A stretch of 64,000 bases of DNA from Fimadaptatus sp050946055 (GCA_050946055.1 JBMNUB010000003.1:1-64000); one strand, 5' to 3'; shown: positions 40,620 through 50,399, counted from the first letter of the stretch. The notes: generated by a model not told the origin, from the letters alone. Program-made: numbers and translations.

Positions 40620-42284
40620 TCAGAACAGCCCGGATATCGAGCCGTCATCGGACACGTCGATGTTCTCGGCGGCGGGAACCTTGGGAAGTCCCGGCATGGC
40701 GATTATCTCGCCCGTGAACGCCACGACAAAGCCCGCGCCCGCGCTCAGGCGCACGTCGCGCACGTTCAGCACAAAGCCCGTGGGCGCGCCCAGCTTGGAC
40801 ATGTCATCGGAGAGCGAGTACTGAGTCTTGGCGATGCACACCGGCGCGTCGGCATAGCCCATCTCGGCGAACTGGCGCAGTTTGGTGCGCACGCCCGCGG
40901 CGAACTTCACCTCGGCAGCGCCGTATATCTTCTTGGCGACGGCGGCTATCTTCTTGTCGAGCGGCAGGTCGTTTTCGTATGTCAGGCGCAGCTCGGCGGG
41001 GTTCTGGCACATGTCGCGCACGTGCGCGGCCAAATCAAGCGCGCCTTCGCCGCCCTTGCCCCATACGTCGCAGGGTATGGCGCGCGCGCCGTGCTCCTCG
41101 CAGGCAGCGCGCACCAGCTCTATCTCGGCCTCGGTGTCGCTGGCGAAGCGGTTTATGGCGACTACGGCGTTCAGCCCCCATACTTCCTTCACGTTGTCTA
41201 TGTGCTTCATAAGGTTGCCCAGACCCGCGCGCAGCGCATCTAGATTCTCGGCGTTGAGGTCGGGCTTCTTTACGCCGCCGTGGCTCTTGAGCGCGCGCAC
41301 GGTGGCCACTATTACCACGCAGTCGGGGCGCAGGCCGGTCAGGCGGCACTTTATGTCGATGAACTTCTCCGCGCCCAGATCGGCGCCGAAACCGGCCTCG
41401 GTCACGGTGTAGTCGGACAGGCGCATGGCCGTATCGGTGGCGATGAAGGAGTTGCAGCCGTGCGCGATGTTGGCGAAGGGACCGCCGTGTATCAGCGCGG
41501 GCGTGTGCTCCAGCGTCTGCACGAGGTTGGGCATCAGAGCATCCTTTAGCAGCGCGGTCATGGCGCCCTGAGCGTTTATGTCGCGCGCGTATACCGGGCG
41601 CTTGTCGAAGGTCCAGCCTATAAGCAGGCGGCCAAGGCGCTGCTTGAGGTCGGCGATGTCGCGCGCCAAGCACAGCGTGGCCATGACCTCGCTGGCGGCG
41701 GTTATGTCAAAGCCGTCCTCGCGGGGCATGCCGTTGGTGCGGCCACCCATGCCGTCCAGCACATTGCGCAGCTGGCGGTCGTTCATGTCCATGCAGCGGC
41801 GCCATACCACGCGGCGCGGGTCTATGCCCAGCGCATTGCCTTGGAATATGTGGTTGTCTATCATGGCGGCCAGCAGGTTGTTGGCGGCGGTTATGGCGTG
41901 CAGGTCGCCGGTGAAGTGCAGGTTGATGTCCTCCATTGGCACGACCTGCGCATAGCCGCCTCCCGCAGCGCCGCCCTTTACGCCGAACACGGGCCCCAGC
42001 GACGGCTCGCGCAGCGCCAGCATGGCGCGCTCACCTATGCGCCGTAGGCCGTCGGCCAGACCCACGGATACCGTGGTCTTGCCCTCTCCTGCGGGCGTGG
42101 GATTTATGGCGGTTACCAGTATGAGCTTGGCATGGCGCTTTGCATCGCCCAGCGCGCGAGGATCGACCTTGGCCTTGTAGCGGCCGTAGGGTATCAGCGC
42201 TTCGTCGGGTATGTTGAGCGAGGATGCGACTTCGGTTATGGGCAGCATTTTGGCTGCCTGGGCTATCTCGATATCGGTTGGCAT
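40620..42284 (-). CDS. fhs: formate-tetrahydrofolate ligase
   Basis: Fhs makes 10-formyl-tetrahydrofolate from formate, ATP and tetrahydrofolate. It feeds purine synthesis (PurN, PurH) and, in acetogens, the Wood-Ljungdahl methyl branch. The 554-residue protein is full length, with VTAINPTPAGEGKTTVSVGLADGL (ATP loop near residue 60), SLGPVFGVKGGAAGGGYAQV, the HFTGDLHAI block, TEAGFGADLGAEKF and a C-terminal MPGLPK motif. The start at 42284 is chosen by AAAGGAG upstream and by the family N-terminus. A promoter and a terminator frame it as a single-gene unit. Confidence 0.97.
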   Translation of the reverse strand: MPTDIEIAQAAKMLPITEVASSLNIPDEALIPYGRYKAKVDPRALGDAKRHAKLILVTAINPTPAGEGKTTVSVGLADGLRRIGERAMLALREPSLGPVFGVKGGAAGGGYAQVVPMEDINLHFTGDLHAITAANNLLAAMIDNHIFQGNALGIDPRRVVWRRCMDMNDRQLRNVLDGMGGRTNGMPREDGFDITAASEVMATLCLARDIADLKQRLGRLLIGWTFDKRPVYARDINAQGAMTALLKDALMPNLVQTLEHTPALIHGGPFANIAHGCNSFIATDTAMRLSDYTVTEAGFGADLGAEKFIDIKCRLTGLRPDCVVIVATVRALKSHGGVKKPDLNAENLDALRAGLGNLMKHIDNVKEVWGLNAVVAINRFASDTEAEIELVRAACEEHGARAIPCDVWGKGGEGALDLAAHVRDMCQNPAELRLTYENDLPLDKKIAAVAKKIYGAAEVKFAAGVRTKLRQFAEMGYADAPVCIAKTQYSLSDDMSKLGAPTGFVLNVRDVRLSAGAGFVVAFTGEIIAMPGLPKVPAAENIDVSDDGSISGLF

Positions 42285-42330
42285 TGTGCAGCGCTCCTTT
42301 CGCAAAAAGCGTTTATGTGATACTGTCTCC

Positions 42331-42359
42331 ATTATACCACCAGAGCGCGCGCTATTCAA
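42331..42359 (-). promoter_or_regulatory. sigma-A promoter for fhs
   Basis: On the minus strand TTGAAT (42359-42354) and TATAAT (42336-42331) are 17 bp apart, about 50 bases before the start codon. Confidence 0.75.
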
Positions 42360-42573
42360 TCTCAAGCGGCGCGCGCATATGGCGGCATGGGAGCGCTTGG
42401 GCGCATGTATATGCAGGCGGTGCGGGCGCTGCCAAGGCGTGCAGGGCGAGCGCAGGCCGGGGCTTGTTCCCTGCGGCAGTTGTGCGCGGCGGGGCAGCGC
42501 CCGGATACAACCGCTTTACAGCGCGCCTTGCCAGTGGTATCATGCTAATGACGGTACGCGGGAGGTGATGTAC

Positions 42574-43119
42574 ATGAGCGGGGATATGCTGCTCATGCTG
42601 GTGCTGGCGGCGGCGTCCATGGTGCTGGCGCGGGCGTTTCCGCTCACGGCGGGCAGCATGGGTGTGCGCCCGGAGCGCGTGGAAGCCGTGGTCGTATATC
42701 CGCAGAGCCTTTTGATGGTGGCGCTGTCCATGCAGGCGGGCGGCGTGATACTCACTTGGATGCTGCACGAATTCGGCTTCATGGCGGCGCAGCGCCCGGC
42801 GGCGGTCGCCATGACGGCGCTGCTGATGGCAGGCGCGGCGGTCATATGCCTAGCCGTAGGGAGATTCGCGGCGGTGGCGTGCGACGGCAAGGTCAGCGTG
42901 CGCCCCGTGATGGGCAGGCGGTATGAGTTTGTGGTTTCCGATATAGCTGCGCTCAGCCTCGGAGATTCCGGACGCGGCATGGCACGCATCTGCCTCAGCG
43001 ACGGGCGCAGGCTGCGGCTGCACAGCATGATGCCCGGCTATCAGCAGCTGATAGCGGCGCTGAACTCGGCGGCGGTTAAGCAGGCGCAGCAGGACGATGG
43101 CGACGACGTGCGCGCGTGA
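42574..43119 (+). CDS. membrane protein of unknown function with a C-terminal PH-like segment
   Basis: The 181-residue product has about three hydrophobic segments (near 3-20, 45-65 and 75-100) and then a cytoplasmic beta-rich domain with YEFVVSDIAALSLGDSGRG and ICLSDGRRLRLHSMMPGYQQLI, a pattern like bacterial PH domains. I cannot name the family. GGGAGGTG eight bases upstream supports ATG 42574 over the ATG at 42568. The last codons and the bases after the stop are part of a 30-bp repeat that recurs 67 bp downstream, so the C-terminus may have changed by duplication. Confidence 0.6.
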   Translation: MSGDMLLMLVLAAASMVLARAFPLTAGSMGVRPERVEAVVVYPQSLLMVALSMQAGGVILTWMLHEFGFMAAQRPAAVAMTALLMAGAAVICLAVGRFAAVACDGKVSVRPVMGRRYEFVVSDIAALSLGDSGRGMARICLSDGRRLRLHSMMPGYQQLIAALNSAAVKQAQQDDGDDVRA

Positions 43120-43195
43120 AGTGAGCGCGACAGGGGAACTACTGCCGGGAAAAAGCTGGTATGAAGGCGACGACGTGCGCGCGTGAAGTGAGCGC
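43099..43195. repeat. 30-bp perfect direct repeat spanning a gene end
   Basis: The sequence at 43099-43128 (starting GGCGACGACGTGC and including the TGA stop of the membrane protein gene) is repeated exactly at 43166-43195. The 37 bp between are unique. Confidence 0.9.
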
Positions 43196-43299
43196 ATACA
43201 GATGCAACATGATGCCGGTGCTTGCACAGCGCGTACCGGGAGATGCGCATCTGCGCGCATATTTTATATGGAGCGCGCGTTAATAATTGCCAACGGTCA

Positions 43300-43328
43300 T
43301 TGCGCTTTTGCCGCGCGGGATGTATAAT
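43300..43328 (+). promoter_or_regulatory. sigma-A promoter for argC
   Basis: TTGCGC (43300-43305) and TATAAT (43323-43328) are 17 bp apart, about 55 bases before argC. Confidence 0.7.
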
Positions 43329-43389
43329 ATACAAAAAAATGCGGCAATGTGAATACATATTCATGTCGCGCGCTTAGGGGGTCGTGACC

Positions 43390-44319
43390 GTGACCAAGGT
43401 GTTCGTGGACGGACAGGAGGGTACAACCGGGCTTAAGATTGTCAGCCGCATAAAGGAGCGCGGCGGCATTGAGCTTATAGAGATAGCGCCGGAGCTGCGC
43501 AAGGATGCCGCCGCGCGCGCCGAATGCATAAACGCTGCCGACATAGCCATTTTGTGCCTGCCCGATCAGGCAGCTCGCGAGGCGGTCGCGCTATGCACAA
43601 GCGAGCGCACGCGCATAATAGACGCAAGCACCGCGCACCGCACAGCGCCGGGCTGGGTATACGGCTTTCCGGAGCTTATCCCGGGCCAGTACGAGCGCAT
43701 AGCGGGCGGCAAGCGCGTGGCCGTGCCGGGCTGCTATGCCAGCGGTTTCAGCGCGCTCATATATCCGCTCAGGCAGGCGGGTCTGCTGGGCGCGGATGCG
43801 CGCATAAGGTGCAACGCCGTGTCCGGCTACACCGGCGCGGGCAAGAAGGCCATAGCCGTATACGAGGGCGCGGATCGCCCGGCTGCATACGACAGCCCCC
43901 GCAAGTATGCGCTCACTCAGGCGCACAAGCACCTGCCCGAGATGCAGGCCATATGCGGCCTTGATCGCAAGCCCATATTTGAGCCCATGGTGTGCGACTT
44001 TGCGCAGGGCATGCTGGTCAGCGTGCCGCTGTTTGCGGACGAGGTGGGCGCGGGCATTGATGCGGTTCATGAGGTTTACGCAAGGCACTATGCGGGCGCG
44101 CGCTTTGTCGAAGTCATGCCGCTCAACTGCGGCGAGGACGGATTTATAGACGCGCAGGCGCTGCGCGATACCAACATGATGCAGATATTCGTGTGCGGCA
44201 ACGACGAGCGCATAACGCTCACCGCCAGGCTGGATAACCTGGGCAAGGGCGCGTCGGGCGCGGCGCTGCAATGCATGAATATAATGCTGGGTGAGGACGA
44301 GACACTGGGGCTTGTTTAA
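43390..44319 (+). CDS. argC: N-acetyl-gamma-glutamyl-phosphate reductase
   Basis: ArgC reduces N-acetylglutamyl phosphate with NADPH in arginine synthesis. The product of about 309 residues is the shorter type-2 form. The N-terminal VFVDGQEGTTGLKI is the nucleotide loop, PGCYASGFSALIYPL holds the catalytic cysteine (about residue 114), and VSGYTGAGKKAI and HKHLPEMQ follow. AGGGGG lies eight bases before GTG 43390 and only two before an earlier GTG at 43384, so the later start is preferred. No other arg gene is adjacent. Confidence 0.92.
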   Translation: MTKVFVDGQEGTTGLKIVSRIKERGGIELIEIAPELRKDAAARAECINAADIAILCLPDQAAREAVALCTSERTRIIDASTAHRTAPGWVYGFPELIPGQYERIAGGKRVAVPGCYASGFSALIYPLRQAGLLGADARIRCNAVSGYTGAGKKAIAVYEGADRPAAYDSPRKYALTQAHKHLPEMQAICGLDRKPIFEPMVCDFAQGMLVSVPLFADEVGAGIDAVHEVYARHYAGARFVEVMPLNCGEDGFIDAQALRDTNMMQIFVCGNDERITLTARLDNLGKGASGAALQCMNIMLGEDETLGLV

Positions 44320-44372
44320 GCCGCGGCGCGCTCATTTACCTATATACATATATATGGAAAGGAATGGAACGA

Positions 44373-45638
44373 ATGAGAGACGAGACAAAGTGCCTGCACG
44401 CGGGCTATACCCCCAAAAACGGCGAGCCGCGTGTGATGCCCATAGTTCAGAGCACGACATATGTGTATGACTCCACTGCCGATGTGGCGGCGGTGTTCGA
44501 TGACCCCACGCTGTCGCTTATATACTCGCGCTTTGGCAACCCCACGGTCATGGCCGTCGAGGACAAGATAGCCGCGCTGGAGGGCGGCGTGGGCGCTATG
44601 TGTACTACGTCCGGTCAGATGGCTACGCTCATGGCGGTGCTGAACATATGCGAGGCGGGCGACAGCTTTATAAGCGTTTCGCAGGTGTACGGCGGCACCA
44701 TAAACCTGTTCTCCTATACGTTTAAGAAGATGGGCATAGAGTGCATATACGTGTCGCCCGACGCCTCCGATGAGGAGATAAACGCCGCCTTTAAGCCCAA
44801 TACCAAGCTGGTGTTCGGCGAGACCATCGCCAACCCCGCGCTGACCGTGCTGGACATAACCCGCTTTGCGGACATCGCGCACGCGCACAAGGTGCCGCTC
44901 ATAGTGGACAACACTTTCGCCACGCCCGTCCTGTGCAAGCCGTTTGAGTTCGGCGCGGACATAGTGACCCATTCCACCACCAAGTACATGGACGGCCATG
45001 CCGTGCAGGTGGGCGGCGTGATAGTGGACAGCGGCAAGTTCGACTGGGCGGGCAGCGGCAAGTTCCCGTGCCTGACCGAGCCGGACGAGTCCTATCATGG
45101 CCTGAGCTACACAAAGACCTACGGCGAAAAGGCGTACATAATCAAGGCGCGCATGCAGCTGATGCGCGACTTCGGCGCGTATCCGGCGGCGCATTCGGGC
45201 TTCCTGCTCAATCTGGGTCTGGAGACGCTGGCCGTGCGCATGCCGCGCTACTGCGAGAACGCACTGCGCGTGGCCCAGTTCCTCAAAGCCTGCGACAAGG
45301 TGGAGAGCGTCACCTATCCGGGTCTGGAGGGCGATCGCAACTATGAGCTGGCCAAGAAGTACTTAAAGGGCGCAAGCGGCGTAATATCCTTCATAATAAA
45401 GGGCGGGCGCGAGGCTGCAATGCGCTTTATGGATTCGCTGGAGCTGGCCTCAAACGAGGTGCATGTGGCCGACATCCGCACTTGCGTGCTGCATCCCGCC
45501 AGCGAGACTCATCGCCAGCTGACCGACGAGCAGTTGGTCGCCGCGGGCGTAGATGGCGGCATGGTGCGCCTGTCGGTGGGTCTGGAAAACGTGGAGGACA
45601 TACTGGCCGATCTTGAGCGCGGCTTTGCCAGCGTGTGA
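44373..45638 (+). CDS. metY: O-acetylhomoserine sulfhydrylase family PLP enzyme
   Basis: This Cys/Met-metabolism PLP enzyme most resembles O-acetylhomoserine sulfhydrylase, which makes homocysteine from O-acetylhomoserine and sulfide. Methionine gamma-lyase is an alternative. The 421-residue product has YSRFGNPTVMAVEDKIAALEGG, CTTSGQMATLMAVL, VYGGTINLF, VDNTFATPVLCKPFEFGADI, the PLP lysine in THSTTKYMDGH, and the C-terminal LHPASETHRQLTDEQL with VRLSVGLENVEDI. GGAAAGG lies about ten bases before ATG 44373 and abuts the ATG at 44364. No S-box or other riboswitch is seen upstream. Confidence 0.9.
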   Translation: MRDETKCLHAGYTPKNGEPRVMPIVQSTTYVYDSTADVAAVFDDPTLSLIYSRFGNPTVMAVEDKIAALEGGVGAMCTTSGQMATLMAVLNICEAGDSFISVSQVYGGTINLFSYTFKKMGIECIYVSPDASDEEINAAFKPNTKLVFGETIANPALTVLDITRFADIAHAHKVPLIVDNTFATPVLCKPFEFGADIVTHSTTKYMDGHAVQVGGVIVDSGKFDWAGSGKFPCLTEPDESYHGLSYTKTYGEKAYIIKARMQLMRDFGAYPAAHSGFLLNLGLETLAVRMPRYCENALRVAQFLKACDKVESVTYPGLEGDRNYELAKKYLKGASGVISFIIKGGREAAMRFMDSLELASNEVHVADIRTCVLHPASETHRQLTDEQLVAAGVDGGMVRLSVGLENVEDILADLERGFASV

Positions 45639-45669
45639 TGCGGCGCTCAAACTTAACGCAAAGTTGCTT

Positions 45670-45696
45670 TTGAAATTTGCCGCGCAATATTATAAT
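45670..45696 (+). promoter_or_regulatory. ileS promoter
   Basis: TATAAT at 45691-45696 is perfect. TTGAAA at 45670-45675 gives a short 15-bp spacer, so the exact -35 is uncertain. Confidence 0.6.
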
Positions 45697-45702
45697 ATGG
45701 CA

Positions 45703-45992
45703 TACAATGAAGCGCCGCTGTGGGTCATGACCCGGTGCGGCGACAACGCAGTGATGGGGACGCGCCTCCTTGCGTGGGCGGCAAAGCGAGCCGGGAGATG
45801 GTGAAAGCCCGGTCAGCCCTTGGGAATGCGCCATCACCCCGGAGCGGTCGGCTAAGGCGCATTGCGCTCAGGCTGGAACGGGAGCTGCCCGTTATAGCGG
45901 CGGCGCGTATTGCGCGCAGAGAGGACGCATGATTGCGTCAAGTTGGGTGGTACCGCGAAGGCCTTCGTCCCATATGGGAGGAAGGCCTTTTT
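45703..45992 (+). promoter_or_regulatory. T-box riboswitch of ileS
   Basis: The leader has the stem I landmark GTGATGGGGAC, an AGCGAGCCGGGAGATGGTG distal part, the T-box bulge TGGGTGGTACCGCG (45944-45957) and a terminator (AAGGCCTTCGTCCC with GGGAGGAAGGCCTT, then TTTTT). Uncharged tRNA-Ile should stabilise the antiterminator. ATC at 45833-45835 is the likely specifier, placed by analogy only. Confidence 0.93.
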
Positions 45993-46049
45993 ATATTGGG
46001 CGCGGCCACGCATGTCTAACGACAGCACGATGACAAGGAGAGAGATCGC

Positions 46050-49000
46050 ATGTTTGAAAAGGTATCCACGGATCTTAACTTCGTGGAGCGCGAGGAACAG
46101 GTAGCGCAGCTCTGGCGCGAGCGCGATGTGTTCAAGCGCTCGATAGATCAGCGAGAGGGCGGCGACGTATTCACGTTCTACGACGGCCCGCCCACGGCCA
46201 ACGGCAAGCCCCACATAGGCCATATACTGACCCGCGTCATGAAGGACATGATACCGCGCTACCGCACCATGAAGGGCTACAAGGTGCTGCGCAAGGCGGG
46301 CTGGGATACCCACGGCCTGCCCGTAGAGCTTGAGGTAGAGAAGAAGCTGGGTCTGGACGGCAAGAAGCAGATAGAGGAGTACGGCATGGAGCCGTTCATC
46401 CGCCAGTGCAAGGAGTCCGTGTGGAAGTACCTGCACGAGTGGGAGAAGATGAGCGAGCGCATAGGCTATTGGGCGGACATGGAAAACCCCTACATAACCT
46501 ATGACAACAAGTACATAGAGTCGGTGTGGTGGTCGCTCAAGCAGGTTCACGAAAAGGGTCTGCTCTACAAGGGTCACAAGGTAGTGCCTTACTGCCCGCG
46601 CTGCGGCACGGCGCTGTCCTCTCACGAGGTCGCGCAGGGCTACAAGGACGTGGAGGACACCACCGCCTTCGTGCGCTTCAAGGTGAAGGGTCAGGACAAG
46701 TACCTCATGGCCTGGACGACTACGCCCTGGACGCTGCCCTCCAACGTTGCGCTGTGCGTAAATGCCAAGGAGGATTATCTCGAGTTCAACTGGGATGGCC
46801 GCACCTGCATAATGGCCAGGGAACTGGTCAAGTCCGTGGTGGGCGAGGACGAGATAGAGGAGCTTAGGACCGTAAAGGGCGCAGAACTGGTGGGCATGGA
46901 GTACGAGCCGCTGTTTGACTGCGCCGACACCGAGGGCAAGCGCGCCTTCTACGTGGTGGCCGACGGCTATGTCACCCTGACCGAAGGTACCGGCATAGTC
47001 CACATAGCGCCCGCGTTCGGCGAGGACGATGCCCGCATAGGCCATGACAACGACCTGCCTTTTGTGCAGCTGGTGGGCGTGGACGGCAAGTTCGTGCCCG
47101 GCACGCCGTGGGAAGGCGTGTTTGTAAAGCAGGCCGACAAGCCCATACTGGAGGCGCTGGAGGAGAAGGGCCTGCTGGTCAAGACGCTCAAGTATACCCA
47201 TAGCTATCCCTTCTGCTGGCGCTGTGACACGCCGCTGATATACTACGCGCGCTCCACCTGGTTCATACGCATGACCGCTGTGCGCGATCAGCTCGTGGCC
47301 AACAACCGCTCGGTCAACTGGCTGCCCGACAACATAAAGGAAGGCCGCATGGGCAACTTCCTTGAGAACGTAATCGACTGGGGTCTGAGCCGCGAGCGCT
47401 ATTGGGGTACTCCGCTGCCCATATGGACCTGCGAGTGCGGCCACATGCACGTGATAGGCTCGATAGAGGAGCTAAAGCGCATGGGTCACAATGTGCCGGA
47501 CGACATAGAGCTGCATCGCCCCTACATAGACGCGGTCACGCTGACCTGCCCCGAGTGCGGCGGCGAGATGCACCGCGTGAGCGAGGTCATAGACTGCTGG
47601 TACGATTCCGGCTCGATGCCCTTTGCACAGTGGCACTATCCCTTTGAGAACAAGGACAAGTTCGAGGAGAACTTCCCGGCCGACTTCATAAGCGAGGCCG
47701 TTGACCAGACGCGCGGCTGGTTCTATACGCTGATGGCGATATCCACGCTGCTGTTTGACAAGGCGCCCTTCAAGAACTGCCTGGTGCTGGGTCACGTGCT
47801 GGACAAGTACGGCAAGAAGATGAGCAAGCACACCGGCAACGTGGTCGATCCCTTTGGCGTAATGGACAAGTTCGGCGCGGATGCCGTGCGCTGGTACTTC
47901 TATACCGCCGGCGCGCCGTGGTTGCCCAGCCGCTTCTATCCCGAGGCGGTCGCCGAGAGCCAGCGCAAGTTCATGGGCACGCTGTGGAACACCTATGCGT
48001 TCTTTGCGCTGTATGCTTCCATAGATACGTTCGATCCCATGACCACCAAAGCCGCGCCCGAGACGCTGACGCTGATGGATAAGTGGATACTGTCCAAGCT
48101 TCAGACCCTGATAAAGACCGTGGACTCCGATCTGGAGAACTACCAGATAGCCGATGCCGCGCGCGCGCTCAGCGAGTTCGTGGACGAGCTGTCCAACTGG
48201 TATGTGCGCCGCTGCCGCGAGCGCTTCTGGGGCAAGGGCATGGAGGGCGACAAGCTGGCCGCGTTCGACACGCTGTACCGCGTGCTGGTCACGCTGACCC
48301 AGCTGTGCGCGCCGTTTGTGCCGTTCATGGCCGAGTCCATGTACCAGAACCTCGTGGTCAACAACGTGCCTTCTGCGCCGGACAGCGTGCATCTGACCGA
48401 TTTCCCGGTGGCCGACGAGAGCCTTATGCTGCCCGAGCTTGAGAGCAACATGGAGCGCGTGATACTGGCCGTGCAGCTGGGCCGCGCCTGCCGCTCCAGC
48501 GCCAACATAAAGACGCGCCAGCCCTGCCAGAAGCTGTTCATACGCGGCGAGCGCCTGCCCGAGGACCTTCAGGCGCTGATAGCCGACGAGCTGAATGTAA
48601 AGCAGATAGAGTACGTAAACGACGCCAGCGCCTTCACCGGCTATCGCATAAAGCCGCAGCTGCGCACCGTCGGCCCCAAGTACGGCAAGCTCCTTGGCGG
48701 CATACGCAAGTTCCTTGAGAACGTGGACGGCAACGCCGTGGTCGAGGGCTTCGACAGGGGCGAGCCGCTGCGCTTCGAGGTGAACGGCCAGCCCGTCGAG
48801 CTGAACAAGGAAGACACACTGATAGAGCCGATGCAGAAGGAAGGCTTCGATGCCGAGAGTCAGGACGGCATGACCGTGGTGCTGGACACCCGCATGACCG
48901 AGGAGCTGATAAGCGAGGGCTTTGCGCGCGAGGTCATAAGCAAGCTTCAGACCATGCGCAAGGATGCGGGCTATGAGGTCGTGGACCGCATAGGCATATC

Positions 49001-49172
49001 GCTGAGTGGCACCGAGCGCTTCAGCGCCATGGTGGCCCCGCAGATGCAGGGCATAATGGACAGCGTGCTGGCCATAGAGAGCGCCGATACCGCTCCCGAG
49101 GGCGCGTATACCGCCGAGTGGAACATAAACGGCGAGCAGGCCAAGTTCGCCTGCTGGAAGGCGCAGCGCTGA
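46050..49172 (+). CDS. ileS: isoleucine-tRNA ligase
   Basis: IleS charges tRNA-Ile. The 1040-residue protein is full length: the HIGH box is GKPHIGHIL (about residues 53-61), the editing domain CP1 carries TTPWTLPSNVALCV, the KMSKS box is KKMSKHTGN (KMSKH variant, near residue 590), and the anticodon-binding domain follows with SNWYVRRCRERFW. It lacks the C-terminal zinc finger of E. coli IleS and matches the longer type seen in many anaerobes and eukaryotes, which often resists mupirocin. AAGGAGAG precedes the ATG. Control is by the T-box. Confidence 0.96.
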   Translation: MFEKVSTDLNFVEREEQVAQLWRERDVFKRSIDQREGGDVFTFYDGPPTANGKPHIGHILTRVMKDMIPRYRTMKGYKVLRKAGWDTHGLPVELEVEKKLGLDGKKQIEEYGMEPFIRQCKESVWKYLHEWEKMSERIGYWADMENPYITYDNKYIESVWWSLKQVHEKGLLYKGHKVVPYCPRCGTALSSHEVAQGYKDVEDTTAFVRFKVKGQDKYLMAWTTTPWTLPSNVALCVNAKEDYLEFNWDGRTCIMARELVKSVVGEDEIEELRTVKGAELVGMEYEPLFDCADTEGKRAFYVVADGYVTLTEGTGIVHIAPAFGEDDARIGHDNDLPFVQLVGVDGKFVPGTPWEGVFVKQADKPILEALEEKGLLVKTLKYTHSYPFCWRCDTPLIYYARSTWFIRMTAVRDQLVANNRSVNWLPDNIKEGRMGNFLENVIDWGLSRERYWGTPLPIWTCECGHMHVIGSIEELKRMGHNVPDDIELHRPYIDAVTLTCPECGGEMHRVSEVIDCWYDSGSMPFAQWHYPFENKDKFEENFPADFISEAVDQTRGWFYTLMAISTLLFDKAPFKNCLVLGHVLDKYGKKMSKHTGNVVDPFGVMDKFGADAVRWYFYTAGAPWLPSRFYPEAVAESQRKFMGTLWNTYAFFALYASIDTFDPMTTKAAPETLTLMDKWILSKLQTLIKTVDSDLENYQIADAARALSEFVDELSNWYVRRCRERFWGKGMEGDKLAAFDTLYRVLVTLTQLCAPFVPFMAESMYQNLVVNNVPSAPDSVHLTDFPVADESLMLPELESNMERVILAVQLGRACRSSANIKTRQPCQKLFIRGERLPEDLQALIADELNVKQIEYVNDASAFTGYRIKPQLRTVGPKYGKLLGGIRKFLENVDGNAVVEGFDRGEPLRFEVNGQPVELNKEDTLIEPMQKEGFDAESQDGMTVVLDTRMTEELISEGFAREVISKLQTMRKDAGYEVVDRIGISLSGTERFSAMVAPQMQGIMDSVLAIESADTAPEGAYTAEWNINGEQAKFACWKAQR

Positions 49173-49538
49173 CAATAAGCGCCTTGCGGATGTATGCCAA
49201 ATGCCGATGCGCGCTGTGAAAGCACAGGAGGTTAGGCGCTGCTTAAAGAGGGCAGTGCTGCTCCTTGGCAAACATCGTGCATGCCGGCATGCGGCAGATA
49301 CGGGTTTGGTCTGCGCGGATACATAGGCAGGCTTTGCGGGTTTAAGCCCACGCATAATGACAAATGCGCGGCCTGCCGGCAGAGGAAACGCCGATGGCGG
49401 CCAGCCTGCTTCCTGCATAGAAAAGGCGTTATAGGTAAGTATATGGTGCGTCCGGCGCTGTCACCTTATGGGATGGGGCGGCGGACGCATCGCGATTTAT
49501 GGAACTGCGCGCATGTGTGCAGAGTTTTCGGAGGATAT
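49173..49538. other. 366-bp gap after ileS
   Basis: No gene is convincing. TGCGTCCG (49447-49454) and CGGACGCA (49482-49489) form a stem around a 27-base loop without a T-run. The frame of the next gene is open upstream here but has no family similarity. Confidence 0.5.
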
Positions 49539-50399
49539 ATGTTTATAGCCGACGGCTGGAAGGATTACGAGGTGCTGGACACAGGCGACGGCGAGAAGCT
49601 GGAGCGCTGGGGCGACATAATACTGCGCCGCCCCGACCCGCAGGTGATCTGGCCCAAGCAGGCGCCGGATATGTGGAAGCGCGCCGACGCGCATTATCAC
49701 AGGTCGAGCAAGGGCGGCGGCGAATGGGAGTTCATGCGCCGCCTGCCCGAGCGCTGGCAGATAGGCTATCGCGACCTGCGCTTCTACGTGCGCCCGACTA
49801 ACTTTAAGCATACCGGCCTGTTCCCCGAGCAGGCAGTCAACTGGGACTGGATGCGCGGCCTGATAGCAAAGCGCGGCGAGGCGCGCGTGCTGAACCTGTT
49901 CGGCTACACGGGCGGCGCGACCGCGGCCTGCGCACAGGCGGGCGCACAGGTATGCCATGTGGACGCGGCCAAGGGCATGGTGCTGTGGGCGCGCGAGAAC
50001 CGCGAGCTGAGCGGCGTGCCGGAGACCAGCGTGCGCTGGATAATCGACGATGCGCTCAAGTTCGTGCAGCGCGAGCGCAGGCGCGGCCGCACATATGATG
50101 GGCTGCTTATGGACCCGCCGTCCTATGGGCGCGGTCCGGGCGGCGAGATATGGAAGCTGGAGAACGAACTCTACGGCCTTGTCGAGGAGTGCGCGGGCGT
50201 GCTGAGTGATAAGCCGCTGTTCTTCCTCATCAATTCGTACACGACCGGCCTTCAGCCCGCGGTACTCAGCAACATGCTGCGCATGACCGTGGGCAAGCGC
50301 TTTGGCGGGCGCGTGGACGCGCAGGAGGTCGTGCTGCCGGTCACGGCGGGCGGCGTGCTGCCCTGCGGCGCGAGCGGGCGCTGGCAGAGCGATGACTGA
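49539..50399 (+). CDS. SAM-dependent RNA methyltransferase (RlmI/RlmK-like)
   Basis: The 286-residue product has the class I methyltransferase fold: VLNLFGYTGGATAACAQAGAQ (motif I, about residue 113), VDAAKGMVLWARENREL, the catalytic-region LLMDPPSYGRGPGGE and LFFLINSYTTGL. This set is shared with 23S rRNA cytosine-5 or guanine-N7 methyltransferases such as RlmI and RlmKL. The exact target base cannot be assigned. GGAGG five bases upstream fixes ATG 49539. It overlaps the pseudouridine synthase gene by eight bases, consistent with an RNA-modification pair. Confidence 0.87.
   Translation: MFIADGWKDYEVLDTGDGEKLERWGDIILRRPDPQVIWPKQAPDMWKRADAHYHRSSKGGGEWEFMRRLPERWQIGYRDLRFYVRPTNFKHTGLFPEQAVNWDWMRGLIAKRGEARVLNLFGYTGGATAACAQAGAQVCHVDAAKGMVLWARENRELSGVPETSVRWIIDDALKFVQRERRRGRTYDGLLMDPPSYGRGPGGEIWKLENELYGLVEECAGVLSDKPLFFLINSYTTGLQPAVLSNMLRMTVGKRFGGRVDAQEVVLPVTAGGVLPCGASGRWQSDD

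Noticed and set aside
47472..49418. A 648-codon minus-strand frame opposite ileS
   Set aside because: Same artefact of GC-rich codon bias. It covers the antisense of IleS and has no recognisable motif.
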